From contig JAFWRA010000168.1 in the NCBI GenBank assembly GCA_017508895.1, positions 1 to 28,366 of the forward strand: a stretch of DNA of 28,366 bases. Direction: 5' to 3'. The position numbers and the translations under genes are program-made. This document shows positions 1 to 6,984 of the stretch, piece by piece (within the stretch, counting starts at the first letter, position 1; every line of letters starts with the position of its first letter). The notes below the pieces were generated by a model. It was not told the origin of the DNA and searched no databases. It was given only the letters and a program-made list of their open reading frames with translations. This DNA comes from Bacteroidales bacterium. Lineage in GTDB: Bacteria; Bacteroidota; Bacteroidia; Bacteroidales; F082.

Positions 1-597
1 CAACTTCTCGTCACAACCCAAGTCGGTTACTGCATTGCGCCGCATTTTAATGACGGCAGATTTCACCTTCGGTGGCGGGTTGAAAACGTTCTCGTGTACG
101 GTGAAAAGATATTCGATATCGTACCAAGCTTGCATCAGCACGCTGAGGATGCCATAGGTCTTGCTGCCTTCCTTGGCGGCCATGCGCTCGGCCATTTCCT
201 TCTGCACCATGCCCACCACTTCAACAACCTGTTCCTTGTATTTTAGCACCTGGAAGAAAATCTGGCTACTGATGTTGTAAGGGAAGTTGCCGATGATGGC
301 CATATTGCGCTGCCCGAATTGGCTCAAATCAGTGCGGAGGAAGTCGCCCTCAATGAGCCGCTCGCCGAGCATGGGGAAATGCTTTTCCAAATAGGCGATA
401 GACTCCTTGTCAATCTCGATGACATGGAATTTGTCGAGGACATCTTGCACCAAATACTGGGTCAAAACGCCTGTACCAGCCCCCACCTCAATAACACTTT
501 CCACATCGGGCGACAGCTGCTCCACAATGCGCTGGGCGATATTCTGGTCGGTCAGGAAATGCTGGCCTAAGGCTTTCTTGGGTCGGACCTCGTTCAT
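1..597 (-). CDS. rsmA: 16S rRNA (adenine1518-N6/adenine1519-N6)-dimethyltransferase RsmA (KsgA), 3' part cut by window edge
   Basis: RsmA dimethylates two adjacent adenines in the 3'-terminal hairpin of 16S rRNA during late 30S assembly, using S-adenosylmethionine. The first 199 residues are in the window; the family is usually about 260-270 residues, so roughly the last quarter lies beyond the left edge. The frame is open to base 1. The protein begins MNEVRPKKALGQHFL, a typical KsgA N-terminus. The SAM-binding motif EVGAGTGVLT follows at about residues 38-47, the catalytic motif NFPYNISSQIFF at about 112-123, and the conserved FNPPPKVKSAV segment near residue 175. The ATG (595-597) overlaps the stop codon of the upstream TPR gene as ATGA, so the start is well fixed and translation is probably coupled. 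Family assignment is firm. Confidence 0.96.
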   Translation of the reverse strand, partial: MNEVRPKKALGQHFLTDQNIAQRIVEQLSPDVESVIEVGAGTGVLTQYLVQDVLDKFHVIEIDKESIAYLEKHFPMLGERLIEGDFLRTDLSQFGQRNMAIIGNFPYNISSQIFFQVLKYKEQVVEVVGMVQKEMAERMAAKEGSKTYGILSVLMQAWYDIEYLFTVHENVFNPPPKVKSAVIKMRRNAVTDLGCDEKL

Positions 598-2453
598 AGT
601 TTTCGGTAATTCTTTTTCGCTTGTGCGGTATAAATACTCGTCGGGTATTCGTCTATCAGCTTCTCGTAATGCTGCTTGGCCAATTCTTTGTCTTTCAATT
701 CGTTTTGTTCAATTAGGGCAGCGTGCATTAAAGCGGCGTCAGCCATGTAACTTTGGGAATAGTTTTCCACGATTTGCAAATACATCTGCTCGGCGGCTTC
801 AAACTCTTTCCGCTTTTCTGCAATCTCACCTTTGCGGAACAATGCGTGTGGCTTGCTGACTTCATTTCCCGTGGCGATGATGCCGTCAAGTAAAACGATG
901 GCTTCGTCCTCACGTTGCTGGTAGATTCTGTAATCGGCACGAGCCAATTTGTTGAGCTCCACGCCTGTAGTGTCTATTTCGAGATTGTCTTTGATGACCA
1001 GCGAAAGCGTCATGGCATCGTTGGCGATGAGCTTGGAGGTGGCGGCTTTCAGTACTTTCAGTTGACTCTCAGCCCACTCATATTCACCGATGAAGTATCG
1101 GAGTTGGGCGTTCTTGAAGCGGGCTTCGTGTCCGAGTGGCTCTTCCTTCAGGCTCTTGTCGACTTGACTATAAAGCAAGGTGGCTTCCCACACTTCGTCT
1201 TTGTAGAGATATATGTCGGCAAGCTTCAGTTTGAGTTCGGCCTTATCCTGTTTGCTGCCAACGTTCTCGATGGTCTGTGTAAGCATGGCAATAGCTTCCT
1301 CAGATTTACCAAGTTGATAGGTCATGATGTCGGCTTGTATCAAGATTAGCCTCGACAGATCGTTAGTATTAATTACATTATAAGCCTCATCAATGCGTTT
1401 CGTGAGCTTTTCGTAGGCTCTGGTGTCGGTGTTGTTAGAGGACTTCAGTTTCAGGTAGTCGGCTTTGATGCTGCCGGTGAGGGCTTGTCCATAGAAGGGG
1501 TTGCTGGTTCCTTTATCCATGATGTAGGTGTAGCCTTGCTTCGCAATGTCATATTGCTTGTTGTTCAGGCAGATGCCCGACAAATTATTGATTTGGGCAT
1601 CTTGGTCGTGGGTCTTGCGATCGATGCTTTTGCATTGGGCCAAAGCGATGTCGTAGTCCTCCTGTTGAAGGGCAAACCAAACCAAAAGTTGGGCAAACTC
1701 CAGGTTGTCTGGCTTTTCTTGGGTCTGTTTCAGCAAAGCCATGCGCATCTCGTCAGAAATGTTGTTGTTCACATCGTAGAACAACATGGTTTGCAAACGG
1801 TTGCGGATATTGTTATATTGCCCAGGATGGGCTTCCAACTCAAGGAAATAGTATCGGAATGCCTCTTGGTAGTTGAGCATCGATTGGTTGAGGTATGCCA
1901 AATCCAAATAGAAGTTTTCTTCGCCTTCAAGCAACTTGTTGCCTTTATCCAAAATAGCGATGGCCATATTATAGAGTCCTCTTGCTTGAAAAGCGTTGCT
2001 GAGGCCTCTGATGCTGGGAGCGTTAGCCGGTAGTTCTTTCAAAACCTCATTCAGCCTTTTTTCGGCTTTGTCGTTTTTGCCTTGGAGGGTGTAAACGTAA
2101 ATGAGGTCGGCAATGCTTTTGGAATGGTTGGGATTCTTTTTGGAAAATGCTTTAAGCTCTTTTTCCGCTTGCTCAAAGTCTTTCAGTTGGATGAGACATT
2201 CCGTATATTGTTGGAAATAATGGATTTGACCGGTTTTCTGGTAGAGGCTTGCATAAATGTCGCGGGCCTTGTCAAACTCTTGTTCACGGAAATACTGTCC
2301 AGCCAGTTGGTCATCGATTTGAACTTGGTCCTTTTGCTTGGCGTCGACTTTCTTTCCTTTGGACTGCGTGCTGATTTGTGCGTCCACCTGAAGGATGAAT
2401 GCAAACGAAAGAATGAATATGAAAAACCAACGTTGGCGCATCGGACGGTTCAT
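594..2453 (-). CDS. Exported tetratricopeptide-repeat (TPR) protein
   Basis: A 619-residue protein starting MNRPMRQRWFFIFILSFAF, a signal peptide with a basic start, a hydrophobic core and a likely cleavage after VDA-Q. It is therefore probably periplasmic or outer-membrane associated. The rest is alpha-helical with many degenerate TPR units (for example AGQYFREQEFDKARDIYASL and repeats near residues 560-610 of the AEQMYLQIVENY type). Such repeats mediate protein-protein contacts, and no catalytic motif is seen. A longer frame could begin 12 residues upstream at 2489, but the ATG at 2451-2453 overlaps the stop of the upstream lipoprotein gene as ATGA and places the signal peptide at the N-terminus, so I chose it. 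The gene also overlaps rsmA by ATGA. The specific function is unknown. Related TPR proteins in Bacteroidetes are often envelope-assembly scaffolds, but that is only analogy. Confidence 0.85.
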   Translation of the reverse strand: MNRPMRQRWFFIFILSFAFILQVDAQISTQSKGKKVDAKQKDQVQIDDQLAGQYFREQEFDKARDIYASLYQKTGQIHYFQQYTECLIQLKDFEQAEKELKAFSKKNPNHSKSIADLIYVYTLQGKNDKAEKRLNEVLKELPANAPSIRGLSNAFQARGLYNMAIAILDKGNKLLEGEENFYLDLAYLNQSMLNYQEAFRYYFLELEAHPGQYNNIRNRLQTMLFYDVNNNISDEMRMALLKQTQEKPDNLEFAQLLVWFALQQEDYDIALAQCKSIDRKTHDQDAQINNLSGICLNNKQYDIAKQGYTYIMDKGTSNPFYGQALTGSIKADYLKLKSSNNTDTRAYEKLTKRIDEAYNVINTNDLSRLILIQADIMTYQLGKSEEAIAMLTQTIENVGSKQDKAELKLKLADIYLYKDEVWEATLLYSQVDKSLKEEPLGHEARFKNAQLRYFIGEYEWAESQLKVLKAATSKLIANDAMTLSLVIKDNLEIDTTGVELNKLARADYRIYQQREDEAIVLLDGIIATGNEVSKPHALFRKGEIAEKRKEFEAAEQMYLQIVENYSQSYMADAALMHAALIEQNELKDKELAKQHYEKLIDEYPTSIYTAQAKKNYRKL

Positions 2454-2953
2454 CTCTTTTTCTTGAATGTGTTCAGGTCTTTCTTGCAATCTGTGAAGCG
2501 GTTCCTGAAGTATTCAACTTGGTTGTTGATTCGCGTGACGTGTTGCGATTCCATGTCAAGGTATATGGCAGTAAGTGAGTCAGAAAGGTAATGGGTCTCA
2601 ATGTCTGACCTAAGGTTGCCAAGTTGGGTCAGTGTGGTATCGATGTTGGCACGCATCACAGGGCAGGTTTCCTCGAATTGGCCGATGTAGGCACCAACCA
2701 GTTGGAGCTGTTGGAAGATTTCATCAACTTCCTCGGGATGCAGGAATTGAAGCATGGAGTCGCAGGCCATAAAGTCTTTTTTGAGTTGTACATGCTCTTT
2801 GTTTTCAAGTTCGTTAAGTGTTGTGACATCGTCTTGCACCTGTTTTATTAGAGCGTCGACACGTTCAAGGTCGGTCTTGGGCGCCGACTGGCAAGCGGCA
2901 AGAGCCAAGGTAGTTATGATGAGGATTTTTGATACTATGGTTCTGAGATTCAT
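2450..2953 (-). CDS. Small putative lipoprotein of unknown function
   Basis: A 167-residue protein beginning MNLRTIVSKILIITTLALAAC, a type II signal peptide whose lipobox LAAC places the lipidated cysteine at residue 21. The mature part is charged and predicted largely helical or coiled-coil (heptad-like stretches such as LERVDALIKQVQDDVTTLNE), with two further cysteines near residues 69 and 97 and one near residue 155. I do not recognise a named family. It is the first gene of a three-gene unit with the TPR protein and rsmA: its TGA stop (2450-2452) overlaps the TPR start. A good TAnnTTTG promoter lies about 25 bases upstream. The lipoprotein plus TPR pairing suggests a shared envelope role, which is an inference from position only. 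Confidence 0.8.
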   Translation of the reverse strand: MNLRTIVSKILIITTLALAACQSAPKTDLERVDALIKQVQDDVTTLNELENKEHVQLKKDFMACDSMLQFLHPEEVDEIFQQLQLVGAYIGQFEETCPVMRANIDTTLTQLGNLRSDIETHYLSDSLTAIYLDMESQHVTRINNQVEYFRNRFTDCKKDLNTFKKKR

Positions 2954-2975
2954 TTTTCAAGTCTTTTTGCAACGG

Positions 2976-2983
2976 CAAAGATA
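2976..2983 (-). promoter_or_regulatory. Bacteroidetes -7 promoter element for the lipoprotein-TPR-rsmA operon
   Basis: On the minus strand this reads TATCTTTG followed by C, a full match to the Bacteroidetes sigma-ABfr -7 consensus TAnnTTTG. It lies 22 bases upstream of the lipoprotein ATG, giving a very short leader. The -33 element (TTTG-like) is weak at the expected distance. Confidence 0.6.
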
Positions 2984-3018
2984 CGCATTTTGCCGCAAAC
3001 GGGTTGTAAACGGGGCAT

Positions 3019-3055
3019 AAAAAATCCCGACCATCATAAGTAAGATAATCGGGAT
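3019..3055 (-). terminator. Rho-independent terminator after rplU-rpmA
   Basis: Read on the minus strand, ATCCCGA (3055-3049) pairs with TCGGGAT (3030-3024) around an 18-base loop and is followed directly by a T run ending at 3019. It sits 24 bases past the rpmA stop codon, in the right orientation to end the rplU-rpmA transcript before the lipoprotein promoter. Confidence 0.7.
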
Positions 3056-3078
3056 AAAACGGTATACTATGAATACGA

Positions 3079-3351
3079 TTATTCAGTGACTTGTCCTTCG
3101 ACGGGGAGGATGGAGACAAATGACTTGCCTTCTTTCTTCTTCCTGAAGTCGACAATGCCATCACACAATGCATACAGCGTGTGATCTTTGCCCATGCCGA
3201 CATTCTTGCCAGGATAGTGCTTTGTGCCGCGCTGACGGACGATGATGTTGCCAGCAATGGCAGCTTGTCCACCGAAAAGTTTCACTCCGAGTCGCTTACT
3301 AGCGGACTCACGACCGTTCTCTGAACTACCAACACCTTTTTTGTGTGCCAT
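3079..3351 (-). CDS. rpmA: Large ribosomal subunit protein bL27
   Basis: A 90-residue protein starting [20 protein letters not shown], the highly conserved L27 N-terminus whose flexible tail reaches toward the peptidyl transferase centre. The core [18 protein letters not shown] and [15 protein letters not shown] is also canonical. The length is normal for the family. There is no Firmicutes-style cleaved N-terminal extension, because the start lies directly before AHKKG. It lies 23 bases downstream of rplU in the universal rplU-rpmA order and is followed by an intrinsic terminator. No anomalies were seen. Confidence 0.98.
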   Translation of the reverse strand: MAHKKGVGSSENGRESASKRLGVKLFGGQAAIAGNIIVRQRGTKHYPGKNVGMGKDHTLYALCDGIVDFRKKKEGKSFVSILPVEGQVTE

Positions 3352-3374
3352 ATCTCTTTAGTTTTTTCGGGTTT

Positions 3375-3686
3375 TTACTCAGTGATGCTTTCAATTTGGA
3401 TCTTGCTCAGATACTGACGGTGACCGTTAGAAGTCTGATATCCTTTTCTTCTTTTCTTCTTGAAAACGATAATCTTGTTGCCTTTGAGGTGTTGCAACAC
3501 TGTGGCTTCGACATTGGCGCCGGCTACCGTCGGGGCTCCTACTTTCGTCGAACCTTCATTTCCAATCAATAACACTTTGTCGAAAGAAACCTTGCTTCCT
3601 TCTTCTTCATGCAGTCTGTTGACGAAGATTTGCTGACCCTTCTCAACTTTGAACTGTTGTCCTGCGATTTCTACTATTGCGTACAT
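3375..3686 (-). CDS. rplU: Large ribosomal subunit protein bL21
   Basis: A 103-residue protein, a normal length for L21, starting MYAIVEIAGQQFKVEKGQ and carrying the C-terminal family signature FKKKRRKGYQTSNGHRQ, a basic segment that contacts 23S rRNA. L21 binds domain II of 23S rRNA in the 50S subunit. It is the first gene of the rplU-rpmA operon. A TATTTTTGC promoter element lies about 50 bases upstream, in an intergenic region that also holds the divergent promoter of the sigma-factor gene. Confidence 0.98.
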   Translation of the reverse strand: MYAIVEIAGQQFKVEKGQQIFVNRLHEEEGSKVSFDKVLLIGNEGSTKVGAPTVAGANVEATVLQHLKGNKIIVFKKKRRKGYQTSNGHRQYLSKIQIESITE

Positions 3687-3733
3687 TTCTCGATATCTTT
3701 TAGTTAGATACTAACTCTCTTTTTTTTCGGACT

Positions 3734-3742
3734 GCAAAAATA
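3734..3742 (-). promoter_or_regulatory. -7 promoter element for rplU-rpmA
   Basis: On the minus strand this reads TATTTTTGC, matching the Bacteroidetes TAnnTTTG consensus, 48 bases upstream of the rplU ATG. The -33 region is T-rich but not a clean TTTG. The surrounding 234-base intergenic stretch (3687-3920) is A+T-rich and otherwise holds only the divergent promoter of the sigma gene. Confidence 0.55.
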
Positions 3743-3873
3743 CAACTTTTTTCAATCGGAAAAGATTTTCTTTTGGTTTTTCTCATTAATTTTCTTGAAA
3801 AACTTGCATTATTGTTTGTAAATTGTTGATAAATAATAAAATATAAAAATGTTTTTTGTGCCATAAAAATATG

Positions 3874-3882
3874 TATTTTTGC
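3874..3882 (+). promoter_or_regulatory. -7 promoter element for the ECF sigma / FecR locus
   Basis: The sequence TATTTTTGC matches the Bacteroidetes housekeeping -7 element (TAnnTTTG) and lies 38 bases upstream of the sigma-factor ATG. TTTG at 3855-3858 is closer than the usual spacing, so the -33 element is uncertain. A housekeeping promoter here would give basal sigma-factor expression; autoregulation cannot be judged from sequence. Confidence 0.55.
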
Positions 3883-3920
3883 AGCCTGTTTTGTCATCGG
3901 TATTAATACCTTTATTAATA

Positions 3921-4463
3921 ATGAACGAAAACGAGCTCAAGGTTCTTGTTGAGAAGATGAAGGCAGGCGATAGGGAAGCGTTCAACAACATTTTCCGTCG
4001 CTATTACGCACCTTTGGTGCGTTTTGGCGTTCGTTTTGTCGCCGATGCCGACCAGTCTGCCGAAATTGTTCAGGACCTGTTTGTGAAATTGTGGACGGGT
4101 CGTGATAAGTTGACGGTCAATTCCTCTTTTGAATCCTATATGTTGCGCTCGGTGCGCAATGCTGCTATTACTTTTATTAATAAGGAGCGCGCCCATGCCG
4201 AGGCCAACGAGCGAGTTTTTACCGATGATTCTGATGCCAACGACCCTTCTGAGACTTTGCAATCCAACAATCTGGAGTCATCGTATCGAGCCATTTTGGC
4301 AAACATGCCTGAAAAGCGTCGCGAAGTGTTTCTTGCAAGCCGTTACGAAGGATTGAAATATGCTGAAATCGCTGATAAAATGGGATTGTCGCAAAAGACT
4401 GTTGAAGCCCATATGACGGCAGCCATAAAGCAACTAAGAGAAGGTCTGAAAGCTTATCTTTAA
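3921..4463 (+). CDS. ECF (FecI-like) RNA polymerase sigma factor
   Basis: A 180-residue group IV sigma factor of the Bacteroidetes FecI-like expansion. Region 2 spans about residues 12-80 (DREAFNNIFRRYYAPLVRFG, then SAEIVQDLFVKLW, the -10-recognition and core-binding helices). Region 4 covers about 125-178, with the helix-turn-helix GLKYAEIADKMGLSQKTVEAH that reads the -35 element. The ATG at 3921 (MNENELK) was chosen because the conserved helix begins just after it; a frame extension to 3879 overlaps the promoter element and adds non-conserved residues. The gene is followed after 83 bases by a FecR-like anti-sigma factor, the normal partner arrangement. It probably directs transcription of the STN protein and the two surface proteins downstream, which is inferred from adjacency. 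Confidence 0.93.
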   Translation: MNENELKVLVEKMKAGDREAFNNIFRRYYAPLVRFGVRFVADADQSAEIVQDLFVKLWTGRDKLTVNSSFESYMLRSVRNAAITFINKERAHAEANERVFTDDSDANDPSETLQSNNLESSYRAILANMPEKRREVFLASRYEGLKYAEIADKMGLSQKTVEAHMTAAIKQLREGLKAYL

Positions 4464-4546
4464 AATAACTTTTTTTCGTTTTTCACTAAGGGTAAAATCA
4501 AAGTTGTGAGTCATATAGGTGAATCGATGAGATAAAAACGATTGTG

Positions 4547-5569
4547 ATGAACTCGGTAAACAATAAATATGAGGCTTTAATCTTGAGCTACTTGGACGGG
4601 CGATGCTCGGCTGAAGAAGCTCTTGAGTTGCTTTCTTGGGTGGCCGAGTCGGAAGAAAATCGTCTTTATTTCAAGGCACTCAAAGATCAGAATGAGGTAT
4701 GGAGCCTCACCGATTTTGCCATGCCTGAGCTTGACGAAGCGGATGTGGAAGCTGCATTGGATATCGTCAATGCCAAGATTGATGTTATCGAGGAAAAGGA
4801 AACAATAGTTGTTCAAATGCCTTGGCTTCGCAGAAACTTCAAATACGTTTCAGGCGTGGCCGCTGCTTTCCTCATTGCTCTATTCGTCGGCTTTCTGGTT
4901 CGCAATCCCTTTAATTCAACTATGACATACGCCTTCAACGGACAAAACGAATCGTCATTTGTCCTGCCTGATGGCACTTCAGTCAACTTCGATAGCGAGA
5001 GTACCATTTCCTATCCTGAACAATTCGACAAGGCGAGTCGCTCTGTCGATTTCGAAGGCATCGCTTATTTTGATGTCACCAAGGACGAGGATAGACCTTT
5101 CGTCATCCATTGCAACAACATGGATGTCGAAGTGATGGGTACAACATTCCTTCTCAACGCCGATAAGGACACGGAACGTTATTTCGTTGACCTTTACACG
5201 GGTAAAGTGAGTATGACCGCTTTCGATAAGAAAGGTCGTGAATTGTCGAAGATAGAAGTCACTCCAGGCGAACGCGGTGTGTGGAATGCTGCCGAAGGCG
5301 AGCTGAAGACCATGAGCTATCCCGAGGTGAAGGAAGAGGAGTTGGCCAACAACCATGTGTTGGTATTCGACAACGAGTCGCTTTCCAAGATTGTGGAGGC
5401 TTTGGAATACCTTTACAAGGTTGAGATTGAACTTGATGAAGCTTGTGCCGCCAAGAAGCTCACCGCGCGTTTCTCCGATGAGGAATCCATCGATGAAGTG
5501 CTGGAAACCATCGCGATAGTTTCAGAAGTCACGGTGACCAAGTCGGACGGTGCCTACCAGATCCGTTAA
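4547..5569 (+). CDS. FecR-like anti-sigma factor with C-terminal DUF4974-like (STN-like) domain
   Basis: A 340-residue single-pass inner-membrane regulator. The cytoplasmic N-terminal part (residues 1-95, with ILSYLDGRCSAEEALELLSW) is the sigma-binding region. One transmembrane helix follows at about 98-117 (VSGVAAAFLIALFVGFLV). The periplasmic FecR domain lies at about 125-235, including the signature LPDGTSVNFDSESTISYPE and VEVMGTTFLLNAD. The C-terminal domain of about 70 residues (VLVFDNESLSKIVEALEYLY onward) resembles DUF4974. In the family it receives the signal from an outer-membrane STN domain and frees or activates the sigma factor. The ATG at 4547 is preferred over GTG at 4544. The gene sits between the ECF sigma gene and the STN/barrel gene, which fits one signalling relay. 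Confidence 0.92.
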   Translation: MNSVNNKYEALILSYLDGRCSAEEALELLSWVAESEENRLYFKALKDQNEVWSLTDFAMPELDEADVEAALDIVNAKIDVIEEKETIVVQMPWLRRNFKYVSGVAAAFLIALFVGFLVRNPFNSTMTYAFNGQNESSFVLPDGTSVNFDSESTISYPEQFDKASRSVDFEGIAYFDVTKDEDRPFVIHCNNMDVEVMGTTFLLNADKDTERYFVDLYTGKVSMTAFDKKGRELSKIEVTPGERGVWNAAEGELKTMSYPEVKEEELANNHVLVFDNESLSKIVEALEYLYKVEIELDEACAAKKLTARFSDEESIDEVLETIAIVSEVTVTKSDGAYQIR

Positions 5570-5589
5570 TAGGATTAGTTTCCCAAATG

Positions 5590-5630
5590 TCATTTTTTTG
5601 TCTAAATGAGAGTCTTCTCATTTTTTTGTC
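5590..5630 (+). repeat. 13-bp direct repeat upstream of the STN-barrel gene
   Basis: TCATTTTTTTGTC occurs twice, at 5590-5602 and 5618-5630, a start-to-start distance of 28 bases, followed at once by TATTTTAGC (5632-5640), which differs by one base from the -7 consensus. The repeat lies in the 95-base gap between fecR and the STN gene, where an internal promoter for the downstream genes would be expected. A regulatory role is inference. Confidence 0.45.
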
Positions 5631-5664
5631 GTATTTTAGCGGCCTATTTCGAACTGTTTTGGAG

Positions 5665-6981
5665 ATGAGATTTTCCCTGCTGAATAGAATCGCTGATTTA
5701 CAAAAAGATAGAAAGCTTGTGGCGTTCTTCCTTACCTCGTTATTCTTGCTTCTTCTCACTTTTGCACAGCCAAAGAGTGCTAATGCACAGACATTCAATC
5801 CTTTGATTTCGTTTTCGGTGGAGTCGTGCTCTCTGGATAAAGCCTTGGAAAAACTCTTTGCCGAGTACGAGCTGAATGTAGCTTTCAGCAAGACGGAGAT
5901 GAGCAAAATCCGTATAGAAAGTTATTCCTGTTCTTACAAATCAGTCGAAGAGGTGCTGACCGATTTGCTGAAAGGCACGGGCTATGGCTTCAAGAAGGTC
6001 GGAAAACAATACGTTATCCGAAAGAATCAGCTGCTTGTAAATGAACCCGGTGCTACGGTTATCCCTCCTGCTGAGCCTATCACGGAAGTGGTTAAGCCCA
6101 AAACGGATACTGTTGTCGACAAGTCGAACGAGGTAATCCGTATTATTGACACGGTGCAGGTTATTCGTACGGTAATGCGTTATGATACTGTCGAAAAACT
6201 GAAAGTGCTGCACGACACGGTCCGAACCGTCGTGCATGAGGGACTGACGATTCCATGGCCGAAGTTCAGGGATAATGGTTGGTTCATTGGAGCCTCTGTG
6301 GCTGCGAGCCCAACGAATTTCAAGTATGAAAAAGCTTTCCCCGAGATTGAAAACGGTTTGATGGATGTGGTTCCGGTTTCTGGCTATAGTGTAGGATTGG
6401 ATGGCGGCTATAAACAAAATCGCTTAAGTGTGGGCATGAATTTGTCCTACCGCTCGGTGCACTACCGTTTCTTGCTTGAGAAAACAGATTTCTTTGGCGA
6501 CTACTATGTGAACGACACCTTGGATACCTATTATGTGGTACACGAAACCGACACGACCTATCAGTATTTGTTGGATTCCACATACGTGCCGTTGACCACC
6601 ACGAATTACGCCTATCGTGACATCAATCAGCTTGATTACCTGAGCGTTGGACTTTTTGCCACCTTCGATTTTATCAAATTGGAGCATTTCAGAAGCTTCT
6701 TCAAAGCAGGAGTCTCAGCTGATTTTTTGGTCAATTATGCAGGTTCGCTCAATGCTTCCGAGTCGCCTTACCATGCGCCAATTGTCAAGGAACAGGTGAA
6801 TCCGATTCGTTTCACCTTCTTCGGAGGGATAGGAGCAGCCTTCAAAGTGGCCAACCGTATCGAACTCGTTCCCGAGATGTCATACCGCGTGACTGGTGGC
6901 TCGCTCTATCGTGCTGACTTTCCATTCAATATGAAGCTACGGATGATGGATTTCCGACTTGGTCTGACTTATTATTTCTAA
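5665..6981 (+). CDS. STN-domain outer-membrane beta-barrel protein (putative signal transducer)
   Basis: A 438-residue exported protein. The start at 5665 (MRFSLLNRIADLQ) gives a signal peptide ending near SANA-Q at about residue 42; a longer frame from 5587 would run through the direct repeat. Residues 48-120 form an STN domain (ISFSVESCSLDKALEKLF, YSCSYKSVEEVLTDLL, QYVIRKN), the periplasmic module that in FecA-type receptors touches FecR. Residues 121-205 are a linker with four DTV motifs. From about residue 205 (DNGWFIGASVAAS) to the end, alternating aromatic strands and the terminal LGLTYYF indicate a small beta-barrel. There is no TonB-dependent receptor plug, and the protein is far shorter than a SusC-type receptor. 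The gap to the next gene is three bases. The signalling role is inferred from the STN domain plus neighbouring sigma/FecR genes. Confidence 0.85.
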   Translation: MRFSLLNRIADLQKDRKLVAFFLTSLFLLLLTFAQPKSANAQTFNPLISFSVESCSLDKALEKLFAEYELNVAFSKTEMSKIRIESYSCSYKSVEEVLTDLLKGTGYGFKKVGKQYVIRKNQLLVNEPGATVIPPAEPITEVVKPKTDTVVDKSNEVIRIIDTVQVIRTVMRYDTVEKLKVLHDTVRTVVHEGLTIPWPKFRDNGWFIGASVAASPTNFKYEKAFPEIENGLMDVVPVSGYSVGLDGGYKQNRLSVGMNLSYRSVHYRFLLEKTDFFGDYYVNDTLDTYYVVHETDTTYQYLLDSTYVPLTTTNYAYRDINQLDYLSVGLFATFDFIKLEHFRSFFKAGVSADFLVNYAGSLNASESPYHAPIVKEQVNPIRFTFFGGIGAAFKVANRIELVPEMSYRVTGGSLYRADFPFNMKLRMMDFRLGLTYYF

Positions 6982-6984
6982 ACC

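Noticed and set aside
319..859. Two overlapping plus-strand open frames at the left end
   Set aside because: They are antisense to rsmA and the end of the TPR gene, both identified by clear motifs and ATGA overlap.
1485..2033. A 182-codon plus-strand open frame
   Set aside because: It lies antisense within the TPR gene and shows no family features; several similar frames in this region are shadows.
5665..6981. A truncated SusC/TonB-dependent receptor
   Set aside because: The barrel part ends with a normal outer-membrane C-terminus and lacks any plug-like segment, so it looks like a complete smaller protein rather than a broken receptor.
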